Source: Alphaproteobacteria bacterium
Lineage (GTDB): Bacteria > Pseudomonadota > Alphaproteobacteria > ATCC43930 > CGMCC-115725
Direction of reading: 5' to 3'
Assembly: GCA_030037055.1 (NCBI GenBank)
Contig: JASHRZ010000668.1
Coordinates: forward strand, 1 to 6,645
Length of the DNA stretch: 6,645 nt
Shown: one piece after another, positions 6,536 through 6,645 of the stretch
Numbering within the stretch: the first letter of the stretch is position 1
How the letters are laid out: every line of letters begins with the position of its first letter
Program-made: the position numbers and the translations under genes
Notes under the pieces: model-generated
Databases searched by the model: none
Told to the model about the DNA's origin: nothing
Seen by the model: the letters and a program-made list of their open reading frames with translations, nothing else

Positions 6536-6645
6536 ATGTCCGCCAGAAGCAGCGCCGCGGAATCGACCGCGCCTCACCTGCGCAGCCTCAATCCGGCGCA
6601 GCGCGCGGCGGTGGAACACGGCGTCGCCGGCGGAGTGATGCCGGG
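6536..6645 (+). CDS. UvrD/Rep-family ATP-dependent helicase, 5' part
   Basis: Only the first 36 codons are present; the frame is open at the window edge. The ATG at 6536 is fixed by an in-frame TAG at 6527 and by AGGGA (6528-6532) close before it. After a variable polar start, residues 18-29 (LNPAQRAAVEHG) match the Q motif of superfamily 1A helicases such as UvrD, Rep and PcrA, with the adenine-contacting glutamine at Q22. The Gly-rich VAGGVMPG segment fits the place just before the Walker A motif, which would come next. These enzymes move 3' to 5' on single-stranded DNA in repair. The gene lies downstream of a LexA box, so it is probably SOS-induced, and beside ku/ligD. In mycobacteria the UvrD1 helicase is known to be stimulated by Ku, a useful precedent. 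The family is fairly secure; the subtype is unknown. Confidence 0.85.
   Translation, partial: MSARSSAAESTAPHLRSLNPAQRAAVEHGVAGGVMP

Noticed and set aside
1..6645. CRISPR array, tRNA, rRNA or intact insertion sequence
   Set aside because: No spaced direct repeats, no tRNA-like cloverleaf and no transposase motifs were seen on either strand.

Overview
This window carries a bacterial non-homologous end-joining (NHEJ) locus from what looks like an alphaproteobacterium, probably of the Rhizobiales (Bradyrhizobium/Methylobacterium-like). The evidence is the high-GC coding sequence, the style of the Ku and LigD proteins, and a perfect GAAC-N7-GAAC LexA box, the form of SOS operator specific to alphaproteobacteria. 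The genus is an inference; I could run no search.

Layout. Bases 1-521 hold no gene I can support, only small inverted repeats. A short membrane-anchored protein of unknown function lies at 522-968 (+). After a 250-base gap come two genes on the minus strand, read right to left: ku (3241-2354) and, 10 bases after its stop, a gene for a 374-residue protein (2343-1219). That protein appears to combine an N-terminal BRCT-like domain, a MerR-like helix-turn-helix and four TPR repeats. Divergent from ku across 169 bases is ligD (3411-6002, +), a full-length three-domain enzyme in the order phosphoesterase - ligase - polymerase with all the catalytic residues I could check present. The ku-ligD gap carries a 9-base motif repeated in mirror orientation, once before each gene, and a perfect 16-base palindrome.

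Downstream of ligD lies a second unit. A CTTGAC/TTATAT promoter is followed directly by the LexA box (6154-6168), then a well-placed ribosome binding site and a doubtful 115-codon ORF (6182-6529). Six bases later starts a UvrD/Rep-type helicase (6536), cut off by the window end just before its expected Walker A motif.

How the parts fit. Ku would bind broken DNA ends and recruit LigD, which trims, fills and seals them. The BRCT/MerR/TPR protein is probably made on the same mRNA as Ku and is a candidate scaffold or regulator of end joining. The helicase appears to be SOS-inducible and could add unwinding. The ku partner protein and the LexA-controlled helicase unit are the parts I consider least described.
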